From Lachnospiraceae bacterium (GTDB taxonomy: Bacteria; Bacillota; Clostridia; Lachnospirales; Lachnospiraceae), in the NCBI GenBank assembly GCA_024691145.1, contig JAILNW010000106.1, positions 1 to 16,511 of the forward strand: DNA of 16,511 nt, given 5' to 3'. A model generated the notes under the pieces. The model saw only the letters and a program-made list of their open reading frames with translations, had not been told where the DNA came from and did not search any database. Each line of letters starts with the position of its first letter. Positions within the stretch are counted from its first letter, which is position 1. This document shows positions 1 to 5,612 of this stretch, piece by piece. A program made the translations under genes and the position numbers.

Positions 1-120
1 GGTGACAGTTATCATGCTGGCTTTCTTTGTTCATATTTGAGAGATTGTGATATTATAAATGCAATGAATGAAGGTTCAAGAGTCGCTTCTAAAACATTAA
101 GTCATATTGGCGGCTTTTAA
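1..120 (+). CDS. PfkB-family carbohydrate kinase, C-terminal fragment (5' end outside window)
   Basis: Frame 1 is open from the window edge to a TAA at 118-120 and gives 39 residues. It begins GDSYHAGFL, which matches the end of the PfkB signature (usually GAGDxFxAGFL), where the Asp just outside or at this motif is the catalytic base and the glycines form the anion hole. After it comes the amphipathic helix typical of the family's C-terminus (NAMNEGSRVASKTLSHIGGF). Members phosphorylate sugars or nucleosides with ATP in the cytoplasm. The substrate cannot be told from this fragment. PfkB kinases and ADP-ribosylglycohydrolases are sometimes neighbours, as here, but a hairpin and a separate promoter lie between them, so co-transcription is not shown. 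Confidence 0.8.
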   Translation, partial: GDSYHAGFLCSYLRDCDIINAMNEGSRVASKTLSHIGGF

Positions 121-168
121 CGGGTATATGTTAATCTTGCAACATCAAATTCTGATTTATCTTAGCAG

Positions 169-214
169 TTGTATAAAATACAATGCCCCGAAGCACTTTG
201 AAGTGCTTCGGGGC
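169..214. terminator. Two adjacent hairpins, possible terminator after the sugar kinase
   Basis: TTGTAT (169-174) and ATACAA (178-183) form a 6-bp stem with an AAA loop. Directly next to it, positions 185-198 (GCCCCGAAGCACTT) pair perfectly with 201-214, a 14-bp GC-rich stem that is far more GC-rich than its surroundings. It lies about 65 nt after the kinase stop codon. Neither side has a clean T-run (AAAACTT on the + strand), so it is an imperfect intrinsic terminator; it could instead be an RNA 3'-end stabiliser or a small dispersed repeat. The rest of 121-290 shows no gene. Confidence 0.45.
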
Positions 215-290
215 AAAACTTCTATATGCGTACCCGTCTTAAGGCTGCATCTTTTTTTATGCCTTTGCTGTTTATTATATTTTAATATAT

Positions 291-319
291 TTGACGAAAA
301 CACATGGATAGTTTAATAT
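291..319 (+). promoter_or_regulatory. Sigma-A-type promoter for the ADP-ribosylglycohydrolase
   Basis: TTGACG at 291-296, a 17-nt spacer, then TAATAT at 314-319. Transcription would start near 326, leaving a leader of about 44 nt that carries the ribosome binding site GAAGGTGG before the ATG at 370. Confidence 0.6.
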
Positions 320-369
320 ATTGTACATAGGTAGTGATTTTTATTAGCAAAAGAAGGTGGCATAAATAA

Positions 370-1155
370 ATGTATGGTGCAGTAGTTGGTGATATCGTTG
401 GTTCATATTACGAATGGCATAATATTAAAACAGAAGATTTTGAATTGTTCAGTAGTGAGTCTCATTTTACTGATGACACAGTGTTAACTTGTGCAATTGC
501 AGAAAGTATCTTGAATATGGGAAAGTCTGTTCCTAGAAAATGCTATGCTACATATATTAAGGCTTATTATAAAAGATATCCATATGCAGGTTTTGGACAA
601 ATGTTTAAAAACTGGGCAGAGGATGAGGAAATTACAGTACAGAGAAGTTATGGCAATGGTGCAGCAATGCGAGTATCTGCAATAGGCTGGGCATTTGAAA
701 GTGAAAAGGAAGTATTAAAACAGGTTTATGAGAGTTGTTACTACACACATAAAAACAGAGAGGCAATAAGATACGCAAGAGCTGTTGCAATTGCGGTTTT
801 CCTTGCAAGAAAAGGAATGGATAAGACATATATAAAGAAAAAACTTGAAAGGGATTTCGGGATAAAGTTTAAGCCTATAGAACAGATACGAGCAGGTTAC
901 GAGTTTAACTCAAGATCAAAATATTCAGTTCCGCCAGCTATTGAGGCTTTCTTTGAAACAGATGATTATGAGTCATGCATAAGAAGAGCTATATCACTTG
1001 GTGGAGACAGCGATACTATAGCAGCTATTGCGGGAGGAATAGCAGAAGCATATTATGGCGGAGTACCGGATGATATTTTGAATAAAGGGAAATTTTTGCT
1101 TGATGGCGGTATGAAGAAGGTACTCAATGAGTTTTCAGAGAGATATATTAAATAA
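370..1155 (+). CDS. ADP-ribosylglycohydrolase family protein (DraG/ARH-like)
   Basis: A 261-aa cytoplasmic protein. The family removes ADP-ribose from modified proteins, DNA or small molecules using a pair of magnesium ions. Visible landmarks are the N-terminal GAVVGDIVGS (residues 3-12), TDDT at 34-37 (first metal-binding aspartates), YGNGAAMR at 94-101 (family core, usually GNGAAMR) and GGDSDTIAAIAGGIAEAYYG at 211-230 (second metal site DSDT). The length is normal to short for the family, and all expected metal-ligand motifs are present, so it should be active. The start at 370 has a good ribosome binding site (GAAGGTGG, about 10 nt upstream) and a promoter at 291-319. The true substrate is unknown. 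A possible ADP-ribosyltransferase-like protein is encoded convergently at 1458-2264. Confidence 0.92.
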   Translation: MYGAVVGDIVGSYYEWHNIKTEDFELFSSESHFTDDTVLTCAIAESILNMGKSVPRKCYATYIKAYYKRYPYAGFGQMFKNWAEDEEITVQRSYGNGAAMRVSAIGWAFESEKEVLKQVYESCYYTHKNREAIRYARAVAIAVFLARKGMDKTYIKKKLERDFGIKFKPIEQIRAGYEFNSRSKYSVPPAIEAFFETDDYESCIRRAISLGGDSDTIAAIAGGIAEAYYGGVPDDILNKGKFLLDGGMKKVLNEFSERYIK

Positions 1156-1197
1156 GAAAATTTGAAATGAGGTAAGGAAAAAGGCTTTACTCCTGTT

Positions 1198-1461
1198 TTG
1201 GTTGTTGTAGACTCAGTGTTAGATGAATTGTGGGAATATGAGGATTATTCAATAGAAGAAATTGTTAGTGGTGCTTCAGCAGAATTAGGAAAAGAGTTTT
1301 TACAAAAAAGATTTGCTGAGTATAGGGACGATTATGTTGATGATACTTTTAAAGCATTGGAAGCTGATTATGATGATGAACCTTATATAATTAAAAGATA
1401 CGCTAGTTTTATAAAATATGGTTCTTATGAGAATGAGGAAATAATACTATATGTAGTTTAG
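1198..1461 (+). CDS. Small acidic hypothetical protein, possibly a 5'-truncated remnant
   Basis: An 87-aa reading with a TTG start, very acidic (for example RDDYVDD and ADYDDEP), with no signal peptide or membrane segment. I do not recognise the family. The purine-rich stretch AAGGAAAAAGG (1174-1184) could serve as a distant ribosome binding site. The frame is open upstream of the TTG back to a stop at 1168-1170, and those codons read like protein (GFTPVLVVVD across the proposed start), so the original start may be lost and this may be the C-terminal part of a larger gene. It follows the glycohydrolase stop by 42 nt and could share its transcript. It ends 4 nt inside the convergent gene's end, and a terminator follows at once. 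Real expression is uncertain. Confidence 0.45.
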   Translation: MVVVDSVLDELWEYEDYSIEEIVSGASAELGKEFLQKRFAEYRDDYVDDTFKALEADYDDEPYIIKRYASFIKYGSYENEEIILYVV

Positions 1462-2264
1462 AGGTGTGCGGTGTATTCGTACACCTTTTCTGACCATTCC
1501 CATATATCTTTACAATCGTTTTCAATAAAGTGAACTTTATCCTTAAGTGTTGCTGGTATGTGGGGAGTCATAATCTCTCTGTACATTTCAGGTATTATAA
1601 TTGAATAAACCCAGTCTTTAAGAATAACTTCATCCTTTATTTTTAAAGGCAATACACCCTCAAATGTTGCAGCAGGATGCTTTATGATTGTATCATATTT
1701 GAAAAAGAAACGTACTCCGGGCGTGAAGTTTGTGCTAAGGTCAGTTTCATCTGGAAATCTGCCAAGCTTTCTTTCCATTACAAGACGGTCACCAGCCTGA
1801 CAATTGCCCCAGGCGAACATTATATATAAAAAGAAATCTTCTGGGTCATTGGCTGCATTTCTGCTTTCTGCCTTTAATTCGCAGGCTGAAATGTTTCTTG
1901 CTTTAACAGGAGACAGCAGACTTCCACAGTCCAATATTTTAATAGCATTTTCGATAGGAGCTGTATGGCAGACATAATCAGTCATACAGCCCTTATATTT
2001 TGGACATGCAGTACATTCTGTAATCTTTTCAGGTACATTTACTCGTATACCTTCTTTATATAATTCTTTATAATTTTCAATTGCATCTAATATAGAAGAT
2101 TTAGCCTCTATCTCGCATGGGCGATTATATGATTTTTCATATTCTATAAAATCAAGTATGGTTTGGATTTCCCACTCAGTTATATGTGGATAGTCAGATA
2201 ATTTCTTATAAAAGACACCATCCCAGCATTCTGTACAATCGAAGTTTCCTATTTTAATTAGCAT
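1458..2264 (-). CDS. Conserved-looking hypothetical protein, cysteine motif, possible ADP-ribosyltransferase-like fold
   Basis: A 268-aa soluble protein that I cannot assign with confidence. An earlier in-frame ATG at 2306 lies inside the spacer of the minus-strand promoter (2297-2325), so it would not be transcribed; the ATG at 2264 has GAGGG about 6 nt upstream and is the better start. There is a CxxC at residues 10-13 and a spaced set C84, C87, C93, C99 (CTACPKYKGC), which could bind a metal or iron-sulphur cluster. Residues 100-119 (HTAPIENAIKILDCGSLLSP) resemble the HxT...N..IL..G.LLS opening of DarT/DUF4433-type ADP-ribosyltransferases, and the C-terminal DWVYSIIIPE near 217-226 fits the closing strand of such folds. 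This is pattern reading, not a proven homology. It converges on the ADP-ribosylglycohydrolase unit. Confidence 0.75.
   Translation of the reverse strand: MLIKIGNFDCTECWDGVFYKKLSDYPHITEWEIQTILDFIEYEKSYNRPCEIEAKSSILDAIENYKELYKEGIRVNVPEKITECTACPKYKGCMTDYVCHTAPIENAIKILDCGSLLSPVKARNISACELKAESRNAANDPEDFFLYIMFAWGNCQAGDRLVMERKLGRFPDETDLSTNFTPGVRFFFKYDTIIKHPAATFEGVLPLKIKDEVILKDWVYSIIIPEMYREIMTPHIPATLKDKVHFIENDCKDIWEWSEKVYEYTAHL
1470..1489 (+). terminator. Intrinsic terminator with TTCG tetraloop, inside the end of the convergent gene
   Basis: GGTGTA (1470-1475), loop TTCG, TACACC (1480-1485), then TTTTC. The 6-bp stem closed by a UUCG tetraloop is unusually stable for its size. It sits 9 nt after the stop of the + strand ORF and within the last codons of the opposite-strand gene, so it would end transcription of the glycohydrolase unit and limit antisense RNA into the neighbour. 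Confidence 0.65.
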
Positions 2265-2296
2265 ATAATCCCTCATTTCTCTACGATAATATATAA

Positions 2297-2325
2297 ATAT
2301 TAGCATTTTAATATATAAAAGTCAA
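2297..2325 (-). promoter_or_regulatory. Minus-strand sigma-A-type promoter for the hypothetical protein
   Basis: On the minus strand, TTGACT (2325-2320), a 17-nt spacer, then TAATAT (2302-2297). The predicted start near 2290 gives a leader of roughly 25 nt before the ATG at 2264 and rules against the upstream ATG at 2306. Confidence 0.65.
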
Positions 2326-2382
2326 ATAAGATTGTGGTTCAGGATGGTCTGCGACCTGTAGGAGAAAGTTAAGCGTGAACAG

Positions 2383-2400
2383 TAACATTTGAAATTGTTA
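2383..2400. promoter_or_regulatory. Imperfect palindrome between divergent promoters, candidate operator
   Basis: TAACATTTGAAATTGTTA is 14/18 self-complementary with outer arms TAACA/TGTTA. It lies 26 nt upstream of the -35 box at 2426 and within the 100-nt stretch separating the two divergent -35 boxes. No regulator gene is nearby, so this is only a candidate. Confidence 0.2.
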
Positions 2401-2425
2401 AGGTATTATTTATGTGAGGTTTTTA

Positions 2426-2454
2426 TTGACTATTTTCAAAAAATAGAATATTAT
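2426..2454 (+). promoter_or_regulatory. Sigma-A-type promoter for the methyltransferase gene
   Basis: TTGACT at 2426-2431, a 17-nt spacer, then TATTAT at 2449-2454. Transcription would start near 2461, giving a leader of about 75 nt before the ATG at 2536. Confidence 0.65.
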
Positions 2455-2535
2455 TTTAAAGAAGGGAAATGGAATGTATAATAACTAAATGATGAAATAA
2501 TTATTTTAAAGATATAAAAAGAAAGGTATACATAT

Positions 2536-3399
2536 ATGTGGATAGCTGATAACTGGAAAGATTATGAAGTAATAGATTGTTCTGATGGAGAGAAACTTGA
2601 AAGATGGGGAAAGTATATGCTTGTACGACCAGATCCTCAGGTTATATGGAATACTCCTAAGAAACATATGGGCTGGAAGAAAATGAATGGCCATTATCAT
2701 AGAAGTAATAAAGGTGGCGGAGAATGGGAATTCTTTGATTTGCCTAAGCAGTGGAAGATAGGATACAGAGATTTAACATTTAATCTGCAGCCATTCAGTT
2801 TTAAACATACAGGTTTATTTCCAGAACAGGCAGTTAACTGGGACTGGTTTAGTAAAATTATAAAAGAAGCTGACAGGGAAGTAAAGGTACTTAATTTATT
2901 TGCCTATACAGGAGGCGCCACAGTGGCAGCAGCAAAGGCAGGAGCAAAGGTAACGCATGTAGATGCATCAAAGGGTATGGTTACATGGGCTAAAGAAAAT
3001 GCTGCATCAAGTGGTCTCTCGGAGGCACCTATAAGATATATAGTAGATGACTGCGTTAAGTTTGTAGAAAGAGAAATAAGACGTGGTAATAAATATGATG
3101 GAATAATAATGGATCCACCTTCATATGGAAGAGGACCAAAGGGAGAGATATGGAAGATAGAAGATAAGATACATCCGTTTATACAGCTTTGTACACAGGT
3201 TATGTCAGATAATCCATTATTTTTCTTAATTAATTCATATACAACAGGATTACAGCCAGCAGTATTATCATACATGATTAATATAGAAGTAACATCAAAA
3301 TTTGGTGGAAAAGCAGTGGCTGATGAGATAGGTCTTCCAGTAAGCAGCAATGGATTAGTACTTCCATGTGGTGCATCAGGAAGATGGGAAAATAAGTAA
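2536..3399 (+). CDS. Class I SAM-dependent methyltransferase, RlmI-like (probable rRNA methyltransferase)
   Basis: A 287-aa cytoplasmic protein. Motif I is VLNLFAYTGGATVAAAKAGA (residues 118-137), followed by the acidic ribose-binding D143 in THVDAS; motif IV is DPPSYGRG at 193-200. A cysteine in LPCGASGRW (C278) near the C-terminus is a candidate nucleophile of an RNA m5C enzyme. The Rossmann domain resembles RlmI, which methylates C5 of a 23S rRNA cytosine, but the N-terminal PUA domain of RlmI is absent and is replaced by about 110 residues of aromatic-rich sequence. The exact target is therefore inferred only. The start has AGAAAGG about 10 nt upstream. The gene has its own promoter (2426-2454) and terminator (3416-3473), so it is a single-gene unit and not part of the ribosomal operon. 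Confidence 0.88.
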   Translation: MWIADNWKDYEVIDCSDGEKLERWGKYMLVRPDPQVIWNTPKKHMGWKKMNGHYHRSNKGGGEWEFFDLPKQWKIGYRDLTFNLQPFSFKHTGLFPEQAVNWDWFSKIIKEADREVKVLNLFAYTGGATVAAAKAGAKVTHVDASKGMVTWAKENAASSGLSEAPIRYIVDDCVKFVEREIRRGNKYDGIIMDPPSYGRGPKGEIWKIEDKIHPFIQLCTQVMSDNPLFFLINSYTTGLQPAVLSYMINIEVTSKFGGKAVADEIGLPVSSNGLVLPCGASGRWENK

Positions 3400-3415
3400 A
3401 TATAATACAATGTGT

Positions 3416-3473
3416 AACAGTCCCAGATAAATTGTTAGTTTTTTACAGCATCAATGATTTTGGGACTGTTTTT
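3416..3473 (+). terminator. Intrinsic terminator of the methyltransferase gene
   Basis: AACAGTCCCA (3416-3425) pairs perfectly with TGGGACTGTT (3461-3470) and runs into a T-tract to 3473. The loop is long (35 nt) and AT-rich. The hairpin lies 17 nt after the stop codon. Confidence 0.7.
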
Positions 3474-3482
3474 GATTGTATT

Positions 3483-3520
3483 AAAAAAAGAACAAAAAAA
3501 TATTAAAAAAATTAAAAAAA
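3483..3520 (+). promoter_or_regulatory. Phased A-tracts upstream of the S10 operon promoter (UP-element/curved DNA)
   Basis: Four A7 tracts at 3483-3489, 3494-3500, 3505-3511 and 3514-3520. The first three begin exactly 11 bp apart, close to one helical turn. They end 4 bp before the -35 box. Such tracts bend DNA and can bind the RNA polymerase alpha C-terminal domain, as expected upstream of a strong ribosomal promoter. Confidence 0.6.
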
Positions 3521-3524
3521 GGTG

Positions 3525-3553
3525 TTGCAAGAAGATAAAAACTAGTGTAAACT
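3525..3553 (+). promoter_or_regulatory. Main promoter of the S10-spc operon
   Basis: TTGCAA at 3525-3530, a 17-nt spacer and TAAACT at 3548-3553. The boxes are less than consensus but sit directly under the A-tracts. Transcription would start near 3560, leaving a leader of about 230 nt before rpsJ. Confidence 0.6.
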
Positions 3554-3564
3554 TATACATGTTG

Positions 3565-3759
3565 TGACATTGATAGCGAAGAAGCGTGAGGTTGCTATAT
3601 CGAAGATATAGGTTTTCCGTGGAGCGAATGTCAAGTTATAAAACTGGCGACAAGTCACTGTACCATATAGGTTTCTGCCTAGGGCAGATAAACGTGTGTT
3701 AAATTGCTAGGAGTTGTATTGCGATACACACGGGAGAGTGTACAGTCACCGCTTGTTGT
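3565..3759 (+). promoter_or_regulatory. Structured S10-operon leader RNA, candidate ribosomal-protein-binding regulator
   Basis: Domain 1 is closed by TGACATT/AATGTCA (3565-3571/3627-3633) and contains TATATC-GAA-GATATA (3596-3610). Domain 2 is closed by GCGACAAG/CTTGTTGT (3647-3654/3752-3759, two G-U pairs) and ACTGTAC/GTACAGT (3657-3663/3740-3746), and encloses two hairpins: TCTGCC-TAG-GGCAGA (3674-3688) and CGTGTGT/ACACACG (3693-3699/3726-3732). No ORF with a ribosome binding site is evident here. In Escherichia coli the S10 leader is bound by L4, encoded by this operon; whether L4 or another protein acts here is unknown. Confidence 0.55.
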
Positions 3760-3792
3760 GCTTAATAGTACGAAAAGGAGGCGACTTTTTTT

Positions 3793-4104
3793 ATGGCAAG
3801 TCAATTAATGAGAATTACACTTAAGGCTTATGATCATCAGTTAGTAGATCAGTCAGCAGGAAAGATTGTAGAAACTGTAAAGAAAACAGGTTCAAAGGTG
3901 AGCGGACCTGTGCCACTTCCAACAAAGAAGGAAGTAGTTACTATTCTTAGAGCAGTTCATAAGGACAAAGATTCCAGAGAGCAGTTCGAGCAGAGAACTC
4001 ATAAGAGATTAATCGATATCATTGCTCCAACTCAGAAGACTGTAGATGCTTTACAGAGATTAGAGATGCCAGCAGGTGTATTTTTTGATATCAAGATGAA
4101 ATAA
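3793..4104 (+). CDS. rpsJ: 30S ribosomal protein S10 (NusE)
   Basis: 103 aa, full family length. S10 sits in the 30S head and, as NusE, joins NusB in transcription antitermination. Recognisable segments are MRITLKAYDHQLVD near the N-terminus, GPVPLPTKKEVVTILR (38-53), EQRTHKRLIDI (66-76) and the C-terminal PAGVFFDIKMK. It is the first gene of the operon. The Shine-Dalgarno AAGGAGG (3775-3781) is 11 nt from the ATG and is separated from it by a run of seven T, a somewhat long and unusual spacing. It is preceded by a structured leader. Confidence 0.98.
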   Translation: MASQLMRITLKAYDHQLVDQSAGKIVETVKKTGSKVSGPVPLPTKKEVVTILRAVHKDKDSREQFEQRTHKRLIDIIAPTQKTVDALQRLEMPAGVFFDIKMK

Positions 4105-4149
4105 TTCTTGATGAACAATTTATTATGAAAGAATCCTTTAGGGTTTAAT

Positions 4150-4189
4150 TATAGAGTCCAAGCGCTCTTTATAGAGACCAAGCACTTTG
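4150..4189 (+). repeat. Tandem 20-nt repeat in the rpsJ-rplC gap
   Basis: TATAGAGTCCAAGCGCTCTT (4150-4169) is followed directly by TATAGAGACCAAGCACTTTG (4170-4189), 16 of 20 identical. A small hairpin AATCC-TTTA-GGGTT (4132-4145) precedes it. Function is not known; the duplicate may be a protein- or RNase-recognised element or a neutral duplication. Confidence 0.6.
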
Positions 4190-4198
4190 TAGTAAGCC

Positions 4199-4238
4199 AT
4201 CTAGGATGATTGCACGTAATGTGTAATCCGCTGTAGAT
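4199..4238 (+). promoter_or_regulatory. Hairpin just before the rplC ribosome binding site
   Basis: GATTGCAC (4208-4215) pairs with GTGTAATC (4221-4228, one G-U) around a 5-nt loop, and ATCTA (4199-4203) pairs with TAGAT (4234-4238) outside an internal loop. No T-run follows, so it is not a terminator. It ends 5 nt before the Shine-Dalgarno GGAGGTG (4244-4250), so it could influence rplC translation or be a processing site. Confidence 0.45.
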
Positions 4239-4257
4239 TTAATGGAGGTGCAGATTT

Positions 4258-4938
4258 ATGAAGAAAGCTATATTAGCTAAGAAAGTCGGAATGACTCAGA
4301 TCTTTGATGAGAATGGTGTTTTAATTCCGGTTACTGTATTAGAAGCTGGTCCTTGCGTAGTTACTCAGATTAAAACTGTTGAGAACGACGGATACAGTGC
4401 AGTACAGGTTGGTTTTGGTGATGCTAAAGAAAAGATCATCAAAAAAGATATTAAAGGTAAGACAATCGTACATCGTAACGGCGTTGTAAAGGCTCAGAAG
4501 GGTCATTTTGCAAAAGCTGGTGTAGATTGCAAGAAGTTCTTAAAAGAATTCAAGTTTGACAACGCTGCAGATTATGAATTAGCTCAGGTTATCAAAGCAG
4601 ACATCTTTGCTGCTGGAGATAAGATTGATGCAACAGCTAAGTCAAAAGGTAAGGGATTCCAGGGTGCGATCAAGAGACATGGTCAGTCAAGAGGACCTAT
4701 GGCACATGGTTCTAAGTATCATCGCCATGCAGGTTCGAATGGTGCTTGTTCGGATCCAAGCCGTGTATTCAAAGGAAAACACATGCCTGGACATATGGGT
4801 TCAGTAAAAGTTACTGTTCAGAATCTAGAGATTGTAAGAGTTGACGTTGATAGCAACGTAATCTTAGTAAAGGGAGCTGTTCCAGGTCCTAAGAAATCTT
4901 TAGTAGTATTAAAAGAATCAGTAAAAGTACAAGGCTAA
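4258..4938 (+). CDS. rplC: 50S ribosomal protein L3
   Basis: 226 aa, about 15 longer than the common bacterial L3; the extra residues lie around 66-80 (KGKTIVHRNGVVKAQ). L3 is an early 50S assembly protein near the peptidyl transferase centre and the 3' end of 23S rRNA. The signature GKGFQGAIKRHGQSRGPMAH is present, including the Gln that is N5-methylated in many bacteria. The N-terminus KKVGMTQIFDENG and C-terminus PGPKKSLVVLKESVK are typical. The Shine-Dalgarno GGAGGTG is 7 nt upstream. The gap to rpsJ is long (153 nt) and structured; rplD follows 17 nt downstream. Confidence 0.98.
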   Translation: MKKAILAKKVGMTQIFDENGVLIPVTVLEAGPCVVTQIKTVENDGYSAVQVGFGDAKEKIIKKDIKGKTIVHRNGVVKAQKGHFAKAGVDCKKFLKEFKFDNAADYELAQVIKADIFAAGDKIDATAKSKGKGFQGAIKRHGQSRGPMAHGSKYHRHAGSNGACSDPSRVFKGKHMPGHMGSVKVTVQNLEIVRVDVDSNVILVKGAVPGPKKSLVVLKESVKVQG

Positions 4939-4955
4939 GGAAGGAGGAACAATAA

Positions 4956-5612
4956 ATGGCAAAAGTAGTAGTTTACAATATCGAAGGCAACGAAGTTGGT
5001 AACATGGAACTTAACGATGCAGTCTTCGGAGTTGAGATAAATGAACATTTAGTAAAGATGGCAGTTGTTCAACAGCTTGCTAACAAACGCCAGGGAACAC
5101 AGAAAGCTAAGACTCGTTCAGAAGTTAGCGGTGGCGGAAGAAAGCCATGGAGACAAAAGGGAACAGGTCATGCCAGACAGGGTTCTACAAGATCTCCACA
5201 GTGGACTGGTGGTGGAGTTGTATTCGCTCCAACTCCTAGAGATTATTCATTCAAGATGAATAAGAGAGAGAAAGCTCTTGCATTAAAGTCAGCATTAACT
5301 TCAAGAGTTAATGAAGGCAAGATTATTGTTCTTGATAGTTTTGAACTTGATGAGATCAAGACTAAGAAAGTAGCTAACGTAATGAGCAATCTTAACGTAC
5401 AGAAAGCTTTAATCGTTACTAACGGAAAGAACGATAACCTCATTTTATCAGCTAACAACATTCCAACAGTTAGAACAAGTTCTATCGAAGTTGTTAATGA
5501 AGATGATAAGAGACAGGTAAGAAGCACACTTAATGTATATGACATTCTTAAGTATGATACATTAGTAGTAACTAAGGATGCTGTAGCAGCAATCGAGGAG
5601 GTGTACGCATAA
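4956..5612 (+). CDS. rplD: 50S ribosomal protein L4
   Basis: 218 aa. L4 is an early 50S assembly protein whose long loop lines the peptide exit tunnel. That loop is visible at about residues 46-92 and is rich in Gly, Arg and Lys (SGGGRKPWRQKGTGHARQGS at 58-77). In Escherichia coli free L4 represses its own operon through the S10 leader and also inhibits RNase E; any such role here is inferred. The Shine-Dalgarno AAGGAGG (4941-4947) is 8 nt from the ATG. The stop TAA shares its last A with the rplW start (TAATG), suggesting translational coupling. Confidence 0.98.
   Translation: MAKVVVYNIEGNEVGNMELNDAVFGVEINEHLVKMAVVQQLANKRQGTQKAKTRSEVSGGGRKPWRQKGTGHARQGSTRSPQWTGGGVVFAPTPRDYSFKMNKREKALALKSALTSRVNEGKIIVLDSFELDEIKTKKVANVMSNLNVQKALIVTNGKNDNLILSANNIPTVRTSSIEVVNEDDKRQVRSTLNVYDILKYDTLVVTKDAVAAIEEVYA

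Noticed and set aside
107..316. 69-aa ORF on the + strand
   Set aside because: It begins inside the kinase end, runs through the GC-rich hairpin and into the promoter of the next gene, and has no ribosome binding site.
2264..2306. Upstream ATG start for the minus-strand hypothetical protein
   Set aside because: The codon lies within the -10/-35 spacer of the gene's own promoter, so it would not be in the mRNA.
2904..3410. 168-aa ORF on the minus strand
   Set aside because: Antisense shadow of the methyltransferase gene, whose motifs are clear on the + strand.
3493..3520. A-tract array as a direct-repeat or CRISPR-like element
   Set aside because: The units are simple homopolymer runs without spacers of unique sequence; they fit a promoter-upstream element.
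4108..4136. Promoter in the rpsJ-rplC gap starting at TTGATG
   Set aside because: No -10-like hexamer at 16-18 nt spacing.
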